Below, one piece after another: positions 1-13,656 of a DNA stretch of 64,000 nt. Within the stretch, counting starts at the first letter, position 1; the number at the start of each line of letters is the position of its first letter. The notes beneath the pieces were generated by a model, which worked only from the letters and a program-made list of their open reading frames with translations, was not told the origin of the DNA and made no database searches. The position numbers and the translations under genes are program-made. The DNA comes from Apostichopus japonicus (taxonomy: Eukaryota > Echinodermata > Holothuroidea > Aspidochirotida > Stichopodidae). Where the stretch lies: the NCBI RefSeq assembly GCF_037975245.1, contig NC_092579.1:28030166-28094165 (forward strand). The letters run 5' to 3'.

Positions 1-1035
1 ATAGCAGAATCAATTGCTAAAATGCCTATCATAAAAGAGGTACCAGAAATGGGGACTAAATCTAAACCGTGACTTATCCGGATAAAATTGAACGCGTCTT
101 TCACGACAAATAACCGTCCCAAAAAGTAAGCGAAAATATCGTTAGAGTAGTATTTGTGGGTTAATCTGATACAAGTTGATAGCCTTATAGCTGAAGTTAC
201 AGTTGTCTTTACATTTCTTGGTCTGGTCACGTGATCAATCCGTATACTGGATCAGTTCCTCTCAGTGGAATAGAGTCGCGAATGGAAACATGAACGCTCA
301 CACCGCGGATGAAGAAATAATTGTAATGTATTGTCATTTTTAATGTCATTGTCGACAGAACGAAAACACGTATTGGCTAGAAAGCTGATCGTGGAATCAT
401 ATTGACAGGAAAGAAAAGAAAATGAAAGAAGATTCGTGCACTATGACCGACTGAGTCACCCAGCTCTATGTGTACTAACCGTGCGTTTTCACTATGTAAT
501 ATTTACAAAGCCATGGTACGTAACCGAGCAGTTCTCCCTGAGTCCTCATTCGATACAAAGATGGGATATGTGTACTATTATGTGTACTAACCCTGCGTTT
601 TTACTATGTAATATTTATAAAGCCATGGTATCGGCTTCAAAACAAACACGTAATCGAGCAGTTCTCCCGAGTCTTCATTCGAAACAAACATGGACTATTT
701 CAAGAACTATTGAGCAACTATATCAGTGGAATTAAGCAAGGATTTCCATGTTGACCCACTTGTCATATATAGGAGTGAGTGGTGAACAGGACGCGTACAT
801 TTTTTAGAGTTACTCTGAAACGTTGATATACGTTAATTCGCTATCGTCGTGCATATTTACTATACAGTTAGAATATGCTTACGACCAACCATAACTTTCT
901 TCTGCCAGAGTGTGTCAATCGCAGCATGTTATAAGTCGCTTGGTAAAAAATATATGTTTTTACGATGTAGGCCTCACATATATATGATTTAAGTAATGAA
1001 AATTTAATGCAATATAGAAAACACAAAATTCTCGG
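1..1035. other. Gene-free stretch with one imperfect tandem duplication
   Basis: I see no exon with supporting splice sites here. An approximately 112-bp unit occurs twice, at about 467-565 and 579-693. Both copies share TGTGTACTAACC, CTATGTAATATTTA and AAAGCCATGGTA, then a GAGCAGTTCTCCC block and a CATTCGA-ACAAA end. The short open frames across it are not conserved between the copies. Confidence 0.55.
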
Positions 1036-1665
1036 TGCCCGTCGGTGTGTCGGTCTGTCCTTGTTTCTAAGTACACTGACTGTGTCGGTCTGTGCTTGTT
1101 TCCAAGTACACTGTCTGTGTCGGTCTGTCCTTGTTTCTAAGTACGCTGACTGTATCGGTCTGTCCTTGTTTCTAAGTACACTGACTGCGTCGGTCTGTCC
1201 ATGTTTCTGAGTACACTGACTGTGTCGGTCTGTCCTTGTTTCTAAGTACACTGTCTGTGTCGGTCTGTCCTTGTTTCTAAGTACGCTGACTGTGTCGGTC
1301 TGTCCTTGTTTCTAAGTACACTGACTGTGTCGGTCTTTCCTTGTTTCTGAGTACACTGACTGTGTCGGTCTGTCCTTGTTTCTAAGTACACTGTCTGTGT
1401 CGGTCTGTCCTTGTTTCTAAGTACACTGACTGTAACGGTCTGTCCTTGTTTCTAAGTACACTGACTGTATCGGTCTGTCCTTGTTTCTGAGTACACTAAC
1501 TGCGTCGGTCTGTCCTTGTTTCTAAGTACACTGACTGCGTCGGTCTGTCTTGTTTCTAAGTACACTGACTGTGTCGGTCTGTCCTTGTTTCTAAGTTCAC
1601 TGACTGTGTCGGTCTGTCCTTCTTTCTTAGTACACTGACTGTGTCGGTCTGTCCTGGTTTCTAAT
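1036..1665. repeat. 35-bp minisatellite, about 18 copies
   Basis: A 35-bp unit built around TCGGTCTGTCCTTGTTTCTA followed by AGTACACTGACTGTG repeats nearly perfectly. Variants include ACTGTCTG, ACGCTGAC and a one-base deletion near 1548. Open frames through the array on both strands are by-products of the repeat, because 35 is not a multiple of 3 and the frame changes with each unit. Confidence 0.92.
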
Positions 1666-4600
1666 AAAACAGACTGTTGGTAGCAGCAGCGAGTATAACT
1701 TCTTTTACTTTTATGAATATGAACTACAGTGTACGGAATGTGACATAATTCGGGTACCTGATACTCAATACCCATATAAAGGTATAACTCATTATTCCTG
1801 TTGGTAAGATGATGCGTATTAGGTCGTCAACCTTACGAAATATTCTCGATAATAGGTTTGGAGAGACAAGGATGCCCTTGGGACAACTATGTCCCTTTGC
1901 TATCCTTTTGCACTGTGCATGTTTCCTCATGTCTATTATGGATATGATAATAAACGATTTGTTCTCCCATATTTTATTGGGACCCCTAATTGACCAGTGC
2001 CTCGTGGGTTGTAACCTCCCGTGCTCCCTCTTATCATTAGGCCAATTCTCGATACAACATCGGATTATCTGGAAGTCGTTCTGTCTTATCGGATGCAGAA
2101 CATTTAAAGGAAAATATTTTCACGTTATCTAATTATGCCAGTACAATATCCTTCCTCGTAAGAGATGATAGTGAGAAACACTTAATTTAAGATACCTTTT
2201 AAGAAAAGTCACCCAAGATAGTACTACCTGCATGGCTTGAAAAACCAAACAACGAACCGACTGATCCGCTCTCAGCCCCAGTCCCCTTGCACCGAGGCTG
2301 TGACTATGTGGTCATCGTCAGGTGTGTACCAAGATCCCCTAGAAGAGGAACATAATGCTATACATGATATTAGCCGAAGGCCGAGAATCGATGTATCATG
2401 CACGAGTGAGGAATCTTAATGTACGCATGCCTTCTAAAAGCTACGTCGGCAACAGTATGTGTTAAGTAGTCTTTCTTCGATGCTGAGTAAATATGTACCG
2501 TGTTCATTGTTCTTTTCAAGATTTAATACATGGTATGATTAATATATCAAAGCCGGTACCATTTATGATGAATATTTGATAAAATAAAAATAAAATAAAA
2601 ATTGTATTGGTTTGTTTGTTTACAGTTAAAATTCTTCAACATTGTTCGAACCATGCAAAATATAGCACCATTCTGTATCTTAGCGCTGTCCATTCTTCAA
2701 AGTGGGAAGGGAAAACACCATCGCCTTATACCCCCTCTTCCACCCCCACCCCCCCCCCCCCCATTAACACAACCTACGTTTAAAGGCATGCGTTGCAAAT
2801 TTCATTGCAGTAAATCATAAATTATATTACCTTCAAAACGACGAATGTTCAAGGACATTTCCATGTATAAAAATGCATGTATGTAAAAGTATGCAGATAA
2901 CAATTCATAAACAGTACGTGTAACTAAATATGTTAATCTTGAGACGGTTTCACCCATAAAAGACATTTAAAATCCCCCCCCCCCCCCTTTTAGTTTTAAT
3001 CTTCGTACTTGAATGTCTGTATGTATTACACAAGCGTTGAATCTATCGTCCTATGTTCTATATAGGACAGTATTGGAACGCATGTGATCAATGTGCAGGG
3101 TATACCACATCGATACATACAGACAGACAACAGCACATACATAAATGAGACAAGTTGTTTGACCTGATCTATATATAAACAAAACAACACTGTAGTTCAA
3201 ACTGTTAACAAGCTTTTATACGGCAGAATAATCCTTGCTCTGGCCCAAAAACAAAATAAAAGGGGAGAAAAGTAAAAGACAAAATTTGCAATTCATAAGC
3301 CACAAAAAGCAAGACTAGGATGATATTAGAGAATGCCACCACGACTGTACTAAATGGTGATTTTACCAACCTCAACAACAGCAGACTTGGCGAGTTTGAT
3401 AATTAAACGAATAATAAATTTAAATAATCTCCTTCCATAGACATACATGGATAGCACTCAGAGCACAGAGACGCATGCAGGAGCCTGGTTAGAGAAGCAC
3501 CGCTATTAAAGAGATGTGTATACGTCACAGAATTAAATACAAAATTAAAATTTTGAGTTTGATCAGAGGGCAGTGGGCATGTGACTAATCAATTGACGTC
3601 ACCGGTGTATTTATTACTATTATTATTAATGTCCTTGAGATTAAATCAATTTTTGTCATTACCTGGCGAGATTTATCACGACAGGATGTTTCGTAAATTA
3701 TGTTATATACTAAAACAAAAAACATCTTTTGACAGAATGCTGCATATAAGGCCTAATAACAATGTCACGACAGATGCCAAGTACAATGTAAAAATATCAA
3801 GGGTGATATAGGAAATGTTCTAAACTAATTTACTAATTACAATTTCTTTGTTCTTTTCCAAGATTAATTATTTCCTATAATTACGGGTGAAGGCAAATTC
3901 TCTTTTCTCCATTTTGACACATCTTCTAAAATATATATATTTTTTTAAAAAACCGGTATAACAAATAACACATGCATTACCTGTAAAACTATAGTTAGCA
4001 CATTAAAAAGAGAACCCCCATAAACGATTTGGACGTTTAACCAGTCCGACTCCTTTAGTTATTTCAATTCAATTGGTTTTGATTACAAAGTCACGCCACT
4101 TACTTTTTCCTCTGTATTCGCGGGGTAAATAATATGCACAACTAAACGTAAACAACAATATCAGATTTCTATCTTGTTTTGACACAGTGACTGTTTACAA
4201 TGTTATTTGACAAAAGGTAATCGATGGATTTTCCAAGACGTGACTAAACTACAAATAACGGCGCCGTTTCGTCAGTAGAGCGAGAAATGCTTATGAAAAA
4301 AAAAACTGACACCCACAGCCTGACACGACGTTATATATATTTAATTAATATATACATAAAGGCATTTCCATACATAATATCCATTTGTATGACGTATAAT
4401 GAGCCAAGCTAATAATGACATGTCCTGGCACGTTCGGTAGCTATAGACGGTCAGCCTATAGTGGTGTATCTAACGCTATCGAGAGTCATCAGAATTTATT
4501 AAATCATTTATTTATATATATACAGAAAATCATATTGATATAATTCTTCTAGTGTTAGGATGTAGCTATTTTCACATGGAAACACGGAAGATAAGATTCA

Positions 4601-4690
4601 TATACACCTATATACGTGCCTTTCAAACGTTTAGTTTTAGTATTTGTCATTACTATGAGAGATTGGCGATAAGAAACTGATAACAAAGAA
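1666..4690. other. Gene-free stretch, repeats only
   Basis: No plausible exon is visible. The region holds a copy of a dispersed repeat (about 2228-2345, listed separately), C-runs near 2748 and 2976, and AT-rich sequence. Short frames such as 1809-2132 and 3581-3811 lack homologous copies, splice context or a recognisable domain. Confidence 0.5.
2228..2345 (+). repeat. Dispersed repeat R1, copy 1
   Basis: It shares AACGAACCGACTGATCCGCT, then CCCCTTGCACCGAGGCTGTGA-like sequence and ATCGTCAGGTGTGTA, with copies at about 11028-11170, 20090-20230 and 28112-28254 and with a reverse-oriented copy at 45480-45645. It is a short interspersed family of unknown class, possibly a SINE. This copy lacks the CCCAGG-AAAGAA-CCTGGG hairpin of the other copies. 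Confidence 0.65.
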
Positions 4691-4694
4691 GACA

Positions 4695-4870
4695 ATGAAA
4701 AGAAAAGAAAAGAAAAACAAAAGAACACAAAAGAAAACAAAAGAAAAGAAAAACAAAAGAAAACAAAAGAAAACAAAAGAAAACAAAAGAAAAGAAAAGA
4801 AAAGAAAACAAACAAAAGAAAACAAAACAAAACGAAACGAAACGATACGAAACAAAACAAAACAAAACAG
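4695..4870. repeat. AAAAG/AAAAC purine-rich simple repeat
   Basis: AAAAGA and AAACAA units alternate for about 175 bp. The Lys/Glu-rich frames on the plus strand and Phe/Ser-rich frames on the minus strand are low-complexity artefacts of the repeat, not genes. Confidence 0.9.
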
Positions 4871-6039
4871 TATAATGAGTTTACGTATTGTATTAAATGA
4901 TGTGAAATATTTATCTATTAAATTGAAGATATTCGAAACATTCAATAATTTAAATTTAATAAAGACAAGCTAGTATACTACAAGTTAATTTTTTTAATTG
5001 GTAGCGAGGGAGGTGGGAAGGGGGTCATTTGGTCTCAGTGATAAAACTCTTAACATGGTTCTTCATTTCAGTTTCAATTTATTCTTCATTATTTTATTAC
5101 CTCAAGGCGTATATATTATAGTTAATATAGATTTCATGCCAAAAAATGAAGGCAGATAATTCAATTTCAGTGGTAACACCCTGAAGGTTCGAACCCATCC
5201 CCATATAGATAAATAACCCATACCACAGAGAAATACAAGCGTCGGTATATACATAAATAAAACATGATAATTAAAGCTCGAAATTCGGCGTTATGCTAAT
5301 ATTAACATTAGGAGAAAATTGTTATCGTGGTGAGACCTTGATCCAAGTGAATGTTATGACGATAAACAAAATCCAAATTTTAGATTTTCTAGGGAAATGT
5401 CTTCTTTAAAAAACACATTTTTTTAACATGATTATAACAATTAGCGATCGCCGAGTGATGCGCAGCTAAGTCACGTAGGCTTCTTAGATACAGGTGATGA
5501 TTTTGAAATCTCAGGAAAAAGTGATTAATTTTCATCAAAAATTTAATGTGACTTTTCTGACAGAAACGTCGATCTGTATCAGACGTTTGCCTTCGTCATT
5601 CAACAAATAAATATAAACATGAAATGCGTAACACTCCGTCTGTTAATTGAATCTGTCGACGTGTATTGAATGTTTCTGACGTGAATAATAATATTGACGG
5701 AACAAAACGTGTGTAATAATGTTTAGAGTGAATTATAATATTATTTCAGACATGCAGGATTATTATTATTATTAACTAATTTATATGGACTCTGTAAACA
5801 AGGTTGTTACCAAGTGACGGATCCGTACTTAAAGGACATTCCTGTGAATTTTTAACCTTCCGTGTCTTATTATATACTTTCGCAGTATTGGTTGCAAATT
5901 TTTGCAACTGTTTGCATGTTGTCACAGGAGACAAAAGGGAATCAACAATAGTGAAAAGGAATAATAAACAAAGGTATAGTCGAAAATTATAGTATTCACT
6001 TCCAAAAATGATTATGGTAAACGTCATTAGAAGGGATAC
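4871..6039. other. Gene-free AT-rich stretch
   Basis: I see nothing coding. A fragment near 5176-5200 with TTCAGTGGTAACA and GGTTCGAACCC looks like Pol III box sequence, but it has no tRNA fold around it. Confidence 0.5.
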
Positions 6040-6168
6040 GCACGCCAGTAGCCAGGCCTAGAACAGAAGACCTGCTCGATCCCCGTTCAGACTTGTCCCA
6101 ACCCCCACCCCCGCGCCTCGCTCCCCCCCCGCCCCGAAACCCCAAAGTTTCCTGGCTACGGGCATTGC
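6040..6168. mobile_element. Very small MITE with 9-bp target-site duplication
   Basis: The ends form imperfect inverted repeats: GCACGCCAGTAGCCAGG on the left and, on the reverse strand of the right end, GCAATGCCCGTAGCCAGG. The element is flanked by direct repeats AAGGGATAC at 6031-6039 and 6169-6177. Nine-base duplications are typical of Mutator-like elements, so a MULE-type non-autonomous element is possible. Only 129 bp remain and there is no coding capacity. The interior is C-rich. Confidence 0.6.
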
Positions 6169-6299
6169 AAGGGATACAAATAGTCATCAATGCCGAATTT
6201 ATTTAAATGTAAAACGTTCTTGATAATCTTACCAAAAAATTTAGAATTTCTGAGTATGCTATATATATCTGTGTCGCAAGGCTTTATTTTGTTGATGTC

Positions 6300-6524
<225 letters not shown>

Positions 6525-6529
6525 CAACG

Positions 6530-8035
6530 AACTGCTACTCTAACAGAGTAGCAGCTCCCTGATATATCGGTGCAAGTTATAGATTACGCCAGCACCAAAT
6601 GTGGAATGAATATGTAAATTATGTACACAAGTGAAGTTATGGCACAGACTTACTTGTGAGCCGAGTCTGTTAATTTCATTACAATTATAATAAAATTACA
6701 GACACCTTACAGTCAGGTATTCTTGAAAGTGACTATTTTACAAAACGAATGTTTGCAAACATGTAAGTGTTAATACTATACGAAAAACGTGAACAGACGA
6801 CGAAATGTTTAGAGGGATTTTAACCATGGATTTATCGCTTTTATTTTGCTCGGTGAAAAAAAAATTGATCGTTTACAATCTTATCTTGAGTAATGATAAC
6901 TATTATTAAATAAGATACCATACTTATAAACATGATAACTTGATGAAATTACCTAATCAAAACATGGAAACGTTGCTGTTTTAAGCAAAGAATTCACGGG
7001 GTTGATTTTAATGAAAAATGTGGTAAAAATTCTAGCACTGAAGACTTTGTGTTTAGCATAGTCAGGAAACGTTAAACTTACAGGTATATTTTCCCCTAAG
7101 ATTTATGACATTCGAGTATATGTTCAAGACTTGAACATTTTTGTGTTACTAAGTTACACAAAATGTCATGATATCATTTACAAGTTATGCACTAGTTCTT
7201 AAAGGACAATTTGGATCGAGTAGGCGTTGTGATTACGTTACATTTCATCTCTGCACAAAAGTGAGTTAGCTTATATTGTAATATAATAAGATTAAGATAC
7301 CCTGTGCAAGATTAGTATACATTAATATTGCTCGAAAAAAACACGCGCGGATGAAATAATTGCGACATAGTGAGACCATAGCAGGGGAGCAACCTCGATT
7401 TCAGCATAAGCTGGTCACGTTAATCTATAGGCCAAGTCAAAGGTGTGTCTGTTTGTGGAGTGGGGGGGGGGTAGGGGTAAATGGATGGATTAATTAATTA
7501 ATAGTTCTGTCTTGAAGACAGTTTGCGTTTCATCTGTTAAAATATTGTTTATCGTTGACACTCAAACCATGTACGGTACTGGATGTTCATTTTAGGCATA
7601 ATGCAGGGTTAGACAACAAACGCGTAACCTATAGTGAGGGGCCAGGTGGTGGTGCACCCCTTACGTGGTAATAAGTCCAACCGTGCTTGGAGAGCTAATT
7701 ATAGACTTAATTTATGGCCTAAATATGCGTCAAAGATGCAACATTTCATTTCTTAACTTCTAATTTGGTTTTCCCGGGGAGTGTCTTCCATACCTCCACC
7801 CCTTCACGGGAGGCGACCTCAGTGACCTCAGGGAAAACAATCCCTTCTTTTTAAAATCCTGGAGCCGACGCTGCATGCTCTATATACAATATCAATTTTA
7901 ATGAACATTTGGCAGAAAAATAAGGATTATATGAGAATATGAATCTCCCAAGTAGGAATATATATTTAAATACATATTAAATGTTCGCATTTCCTATTGA
8001 TCTTGGTTGAGGAGAGACCGAGATCAACTATACAG
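6530..8035. other. Gene-free stretch with a possible hAT end fragment
   Basis: No exon is recognised. The minus strand at about 7876-7850 reads CAGCGTCGGCTCCAGG, which resembles the ends of hAT-type MITEs. I could not find a matching opposite end or a target-site duplication, so it is only a possible fragment. Confidence 0.4.
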
Positions 8036-8039
8036 AGGC

Positions 8040-8256
8040 ATAACATACACACACAACATACACACAACATACACACAACATACACACAACATACACACAA
8101 CATACACACAACATACACACAACATACACACAACATACACACAACATACACACAACATACACACAACATACACACAACATACACACAACACACACACAAC
8201 ATACACACAACATACACACAACACACACACAACATACACACAACATACACACACAT
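8040..8256. repeat. 11-bp ACATACACACA tandem repeat
   Basis: About 19 near-perfect copies of an 11-bp unit (AACATACACAC) with occasional T-to-C changes. Reading frames in all phases produce Thr/His or Cys/Val repeats, which are artefacts. Confidence 0.92.
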
Positions 8257-9350
8257 CGTGAACTGTCCATATGACTTCATTGAATAATACGATGCCGTAT
8301 ACGATATATATCTCCCTTTAGTTCGTGACAACAAACTTAAGGCGTGTACAATATAATTATAGCTTCACATATGATTAACTTATTTACGAAGTAAGGTCTT
8401 GTATCACGACATTCTACAATCCTCAACGGTATAAAGGGGTCATTATTTCATCACAGTAATGCGATTTTAAAGCTATTCGAACAATATATAACTAAAGAGG
8501 GAATTCAATCTAATGAGAAAAGCATACGTTCAATTCATACACTTTCCAATGGTGAAATCGGTAATGCTATACTATATAGTGTATACTGTGTCTTAAATAA
8601 GTTATGTGAGTTTCAAGAGCAAGCTCAGTTTATTAACCTTTACGTCGGTATATTGGTTGCTAAATCTCAATTTCCTACCAATTTCTCACAGATGTGTATA
8701 TTTTAGATAAAGTTTCAGTATAGGAAACAGGATGTTGCCTGAAGCAATAGGTTACACCGTTAATGAGAACGACGATTGTCTCATTTAAAGAGAATTACGC
8801 GTGTTTCAATTCAGGACAGTCTTGCCTGATATGCCAGGTTTACTTGCAACACGAGCATCACAACGTGAAAACTACTGACAAAAAATCTATTTAATAGGAA
8901 TGAATATTCCACTTAAACTGATAAGAAGTTTCAGTTAAGGCAAAAATGGAAGATTGGCTTCAGTTGCATATCGTGTTTGACTTGTTTAGAAGCAAAGAAA
9001 CGATATCAAATATCAGCACGGATTAACGCAATCTTAAGCAGTTGTGTGAACAGGATTTCAAAGGTGGTGGTGGTGTGTGTGTGTGGAGGGGGGGGGGGGG
9101 GCTATAATGATGTTTACTTTTGCCAGTCCAGGCTTACATTCATGACACAATTACTGTTGTCAAGTAACGACCGATAACACTTTTATTATACGTGCAGTCA
9201 TTACATTGCCAAATAATGATCGACAAAACTGACTTAAATTAACGAATCATTATCTTGCAATGATTTATATCATTTTACTTCGTCGTTACGTGTACATAAT
9301 GATCGACACATAATGACGTTTGCTTCTGACTCAGGATCATCTACTAAATA
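8257..9350. other. Gene-free stretch
   Basis: AT-rich sequence with a GT-rich and G-rich patch near 9065-9102. I see no coding exon or RNA gene. Confidence 0.45.
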
Positions 9351-9549
9351 CTCATCTAATGGGAACCTAGGTCATTATGCTAAATATGGTGGCGCTAAGC
9401 AAGATTAAGTTCGTTACTCATCTAATGGGAACCTAGGCCATCGCGCTAAAAATGGTGGCGCTAAGCAAGATTAAGTTCGTTACTCATCTAATGGGAACCT
9501 AGGCCATCGTGCTAAAAATGGTGGCGCTAAGCAAGATTAAGTTCGTTAC
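9351..9549. repeat. 66-bp tandem repeat, three copies
   Basis: Copies start at 9351, 9417 and 9483. Each contains CTCATCTAATGGGAACCTAG, then a GGTGGCGCTAAGCAAG block and ATTAAGTTCGTTA. Copies 2 and 3 differ at very few positions and copy 1 at slightly more. Confidence 0.92.
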
Positions 9550-11206
9550 TGCGCCGGTAGTCTCTAACCACACTCTCGTCCCGTAGAAACAACGATAGTA
9601 CGCACAGATTATAATGAAATATGAAAAGATTGCTCTTACCTGTGTTGTGAGCCGTTGTCGCCTGACTGATACGGGAGAGAACTTGAAGGACTGTAATTGT
9701 AAATATTAATGTCATTACAAGGATGATATAAGAGCTTTTCTCCGTGTGCCTCATAGTGAAAATAAATTATTCCAATACAAAGATATAACTAATTATTATT
9801 TTGCATGTAAGAAGAAAAATACTATCATGTTGCCAATTATAAGAGAGCCAATTGGTAAGAAGAAATTCGATGGGGTGAAATAAACTTACTGACAAACTCA
9901 TTGAGACGTACTTAATCATGGGAGTACTAATCGTGCCGAATTATTTGCATGTAGCCAACCTTCATGGTGTGAGGGCGAGACCACATTTTGTCCCCATTCT
10001 AAGAATAAGAGTATTTCAGTTTAATAAACGCTTATTTTAATATGACTTATAGTGACACCAGATATGCTATACCTCTAATACGAATTTAAGATGGGAGGGG
10101 GGGGGGCACAACATGTTCTGGGATGGGTCAGAGGGGAGGGATATCCCCTCACCTGTTGTTTCTATATGGGGGCTTGGATAGGATATGGTGTATCGCTTCC
10201 ATCATTTTAAATACATTTGCGTAGACGACTTTGAATGTAAGCTATTTGGAATAAAGCTTAGGTGGAGGTTGGGGTTAGGGAGCGGGGTGGGGTAGGGAGC
10301 GGGAGAGGGAGCGGAGGAGGCATGGTCCCCCATGCATCCAGCGGCTACCGTCTGGTATATATTAACGATATCAAACATTTACAAATACATAAATACTACG
10401 TGAGAGTTAGTCAACATATTTTTTATTGACCTGAATAACAATTTTCTTGACTTGCTCTAAACTTCATTGGTGACGGACAAAATAGTCTTTGTCAGAATGA
10501 AATGTTTGTATATGTCAATCTGTTGCCTGTTTGGTGACGAATATTCACAACAAAAACACAGTTGCCGATCATGTGGGGAGACTTGGTTATCACTGCATAA
10601 CGATTTAACGCGTAGGAAAGTATATTATTATCATATTTTTAAGTTTTATAATGGGCAGTCAGAAATCTATTAAACAACTAAACTGTCTGGACTTTCTACA
10701 TTTGTTATCCAGCTTTATAAGCCTTCAAAAAAAAAAAAAAAAAAAAAAAAAAGACATATTTATATAGGGGAAACGTGATAGGGTTGTTAAAAACATCGAC
10801 AATAACACTGGAAAAAATTATTGAATGCATTAATAGAGTTACTAATTACTGTATATGTTTTATTCAGAATTTATACAAATCAGTTGAATGGTCCCTAGAA
10901 TATATCATTAGCCTAACCAATTACATGTGAGTGCGCTAACTGAAATCGATAAATCAATAAAAATCGTTGCTCGAACTCTATACAAGAATGCGTATATTAG
11001 CGTTTGCTGTTGAAGGCTATACACCAGCAGTTTTTAAGAAAATTCACCCAGGAAAGAACCTGGGCACGAAAATCTAAACAACGAACCGACTGATCCGCTC
11101 TCCCCCTTACATCGAGACTGTGATTGTGTGATCATCGTCAGGTGTGTATAACGTTTCACACTAGAGGGGCACATAATGATACATATGATCTTATGAGCCA
11201 GTTGTA

Positions 11207-11598
11207 ATGTATTACTGGTCCGAGCTGGACACAAAATATTTCATGATGAAAGAGAGCAACATAGGTCTACTTGAAAAGAAGTTCTATACAAACCATCATA
11301 ACTTAAATGACTATGCAAATCATGTAATGAATATTCACAATAAAAAACATTGCATGATGTTACGTATAACTATAGTCACTACAGCTGTACAAAACGATAT
11401 TGTTACAATAAAGCCAACCAGACAAGGCACTCTACAATGACTGATGCGGTAAACGACTGTGTCTTTACAAATTATACCTCTTCTTTCTTTTCGGATTTAT
11501 TTGATATTAAAGTGAGTTCTGATGAAAAAAATGCAAAAGTAAAAAGAAAGGAGTTTACAACCAACGAACAGCTGTCACCAAATCTACATACGACGTGA
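11207..11598 (+). pseudogene. Broken copy of the 150-codon plus-strand frame (unit A)
   Basis: This corresponds to the intact frames at 20264-20716 and 28288-28740. Unit A has six A residues at about 11342-11347 where B and C have seven, which shifts the frame after the Asn-Lys-Lys region. A second indel lies near 11561. The sequence is otherwise closely similar. The break shows the frame is dispensable here, or that it was never a gene. Confidence 0.45.
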
Positions 11599-13656
11599 AC
11601 TCCTATATATGGGCTCATGCGAGATCCAGTCTGAATAAACATTTATACGAGTTGTGCAATACTATTTACATTATAACGTCCTTTTGTATGAGACGTATAG
11701 TGTAGCAAACCAACGTACTTAACACCTGTTGATGAAGGGCCATGGCCGTGACTTAATAATACAACCTACTCTCTTTTGACTATGATAATCTCTTTAGTTT
11801 TTATACTAAGCAAGAAACTACTTTAAATTGGGCTACTATATACTAATGAAACCCGTCAACTTATATTATTCATAGATGTTTACGTAGCTACATGGCATTG
11901 TTGGTTTATAGGAAAGAATTAAGGGACTGACTTTCCATTGATCTGCGTACGCCTAAGGTCGGGCCTAGCCTCATTCCAACAAGCCCTCGCCTAGACATGA
12001 TAACGTTACTTGTGGCAGGCTATCACTTCACAAGCCTAGGCTGGGTTACGGGAGAAGCCCCATCTTACTTGTCGTTGACAAACTTAAATGTTTCAAATCT
12101 ACAAGGGGCGGGGGGGGGGGGGGTGGGTCCAGGGACAGAGACTACATCAAGTAGTCGCGGAACTAGCTGTTTATTTTGAGCGTGGCTGGAGAGCTCAATT
12201 ACTATATCAAATGTTACTTTGTTGTCGTCCATTTTTGACAGTCGCTTTTTTCTGTGAATGAATTTAATTGTTAAGAAATATCGATGGTAAAACTTTAATG
12301 AAAACTGCATTACAAGCATTTTGCAGTTTCTTGTTTTTTGCCAAATACAACCATGATTTCTAATTGGTTTACCTCTTAGTATTCATCTGTAGGCACACAA
12401 AAAATCTAAGCATTTATTAGCGAAATTTGTCTTCAAGTTTAATACAATTCTATGATTTACAAGTAAAAGCAGCTTTTTAAAAATTGATTTGATCATTTCT
12501 ATGCGTTTCAATTCTCAAATCCTAGCTATACTAAGTTCTGTAGCACTATACTATGACTGTGGCGTAGTTTACATTCAATCAAAATTGACGTCGAAAAGTT
12601 TGAGTAAGTTATTCTGTAATTGCTTTGTTCTAAATACTGAAGCAAAACTGGTCTGCGCGAATAAAACATTGAGACCGTTATACTTTTCAAACCTTCATTA
12701 AGTGAAGAAAAATATTGGAAAAGTCTTTAACCCTCTTATCACATGCAATGTAAGCGATTCTTGTCGGTTTGATAAAAAAATATATATATACTTTAAAGAA
12801 TAGTAGAGAGGTATTTCATATTCGCCTTACTTAACCCGAAGTGTACAAACCAACAAATCATCAAAAAAATATACATATCTGATTTACAGGTTAAGAAAGC
12901 ATGACATATGATAAATTACCATAGGCCCCAAAAATATTATGCAGTACGTACATGGAGGGGTTTGAACGGATTCACTTTGTCTAGAATTGCCGAATATATT
13001 TGTAGGGTATCTATCGCTGGGTCCTATTTCCAGAAAAAGATAAAAACTTCTTAGCCATTACCAGTGTAATATTATTTAAGACCATTTACATGTATAGAGA
13101 ATTATCGGTTCTAAAATGCCAGTATTATAAGTCATCAATACGATTGAGAGCGCCGCTGACAAATTTATTAGAGGGCGCTATTAAACTTCTTTGTCGTTGC
13201 GAATGCACCGGTGTTTTCGCAAAAAGTGTTCTCGCTTAGTGTCGATTGACCAAATGCTGTAATTTTGGGATGATACTATTTTTTTTTCTCTGACCGAAGC
13301 TTTTCGGCTTTTGTTGTTGTTGTGGATTTCAAATAAACACCGCCGGATTTCCTGTAGCTTCAGCTATTCCAATTTGATGCAGTGTATTATATCTCCTCTT
13401 CAGATAATATGCAGCACTCTTTAATACATATAAAACTAGTTTTGGTCGCCTTCTTAGATTTGAGGTAACTTAATTTCACGAAACGATTCCAGAAGATGAC
13501 GAAGCCGTCTCAGGAGTTCAGATTTGTTTGTTATTGTTTTTTGTCTAGACGTCAGTTGAGTCAAAAATATTTTCAATTTTTTTCCATTGCGAAACCAGCC
13601 ATGGAATTTCGCCAATTGCGTAATATGACGCAACAATTTCTATAGCTTCATTTAGC

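Noticed and set aside
868-1775. Repetitive protein frames around the minisatellite
   Set aside because: The unit is 35 bp, so the frame changes with each unit. There is no sign of selection on any frame.
4555-4973. Lys/Glu-rich and Phe/Ser-rich frames on both strands
   Set aside because: They come from an AAAAG/AAAAC simple repeat.
5165-5200. GGTTCGAACCC B-box-like sequence
   Set aside because: No clover-leaf can be drawn around it and the A-box spacing is too short. At most a SINE fragment.
8040-8256. Regular short repeat array considered as CRISPR
   Set aside because: Units are contiguous 11-mers without spacers, and the context is eukaryotic.
10467-10673. Plus-strand CxxCxxxW resembling the second cysteine knuckle (CRSCGETW), repeated in units B and C
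   Set aside because: Only one W, no Y-[TS] block, and no following membrane exon on the same strand. Likely chance.
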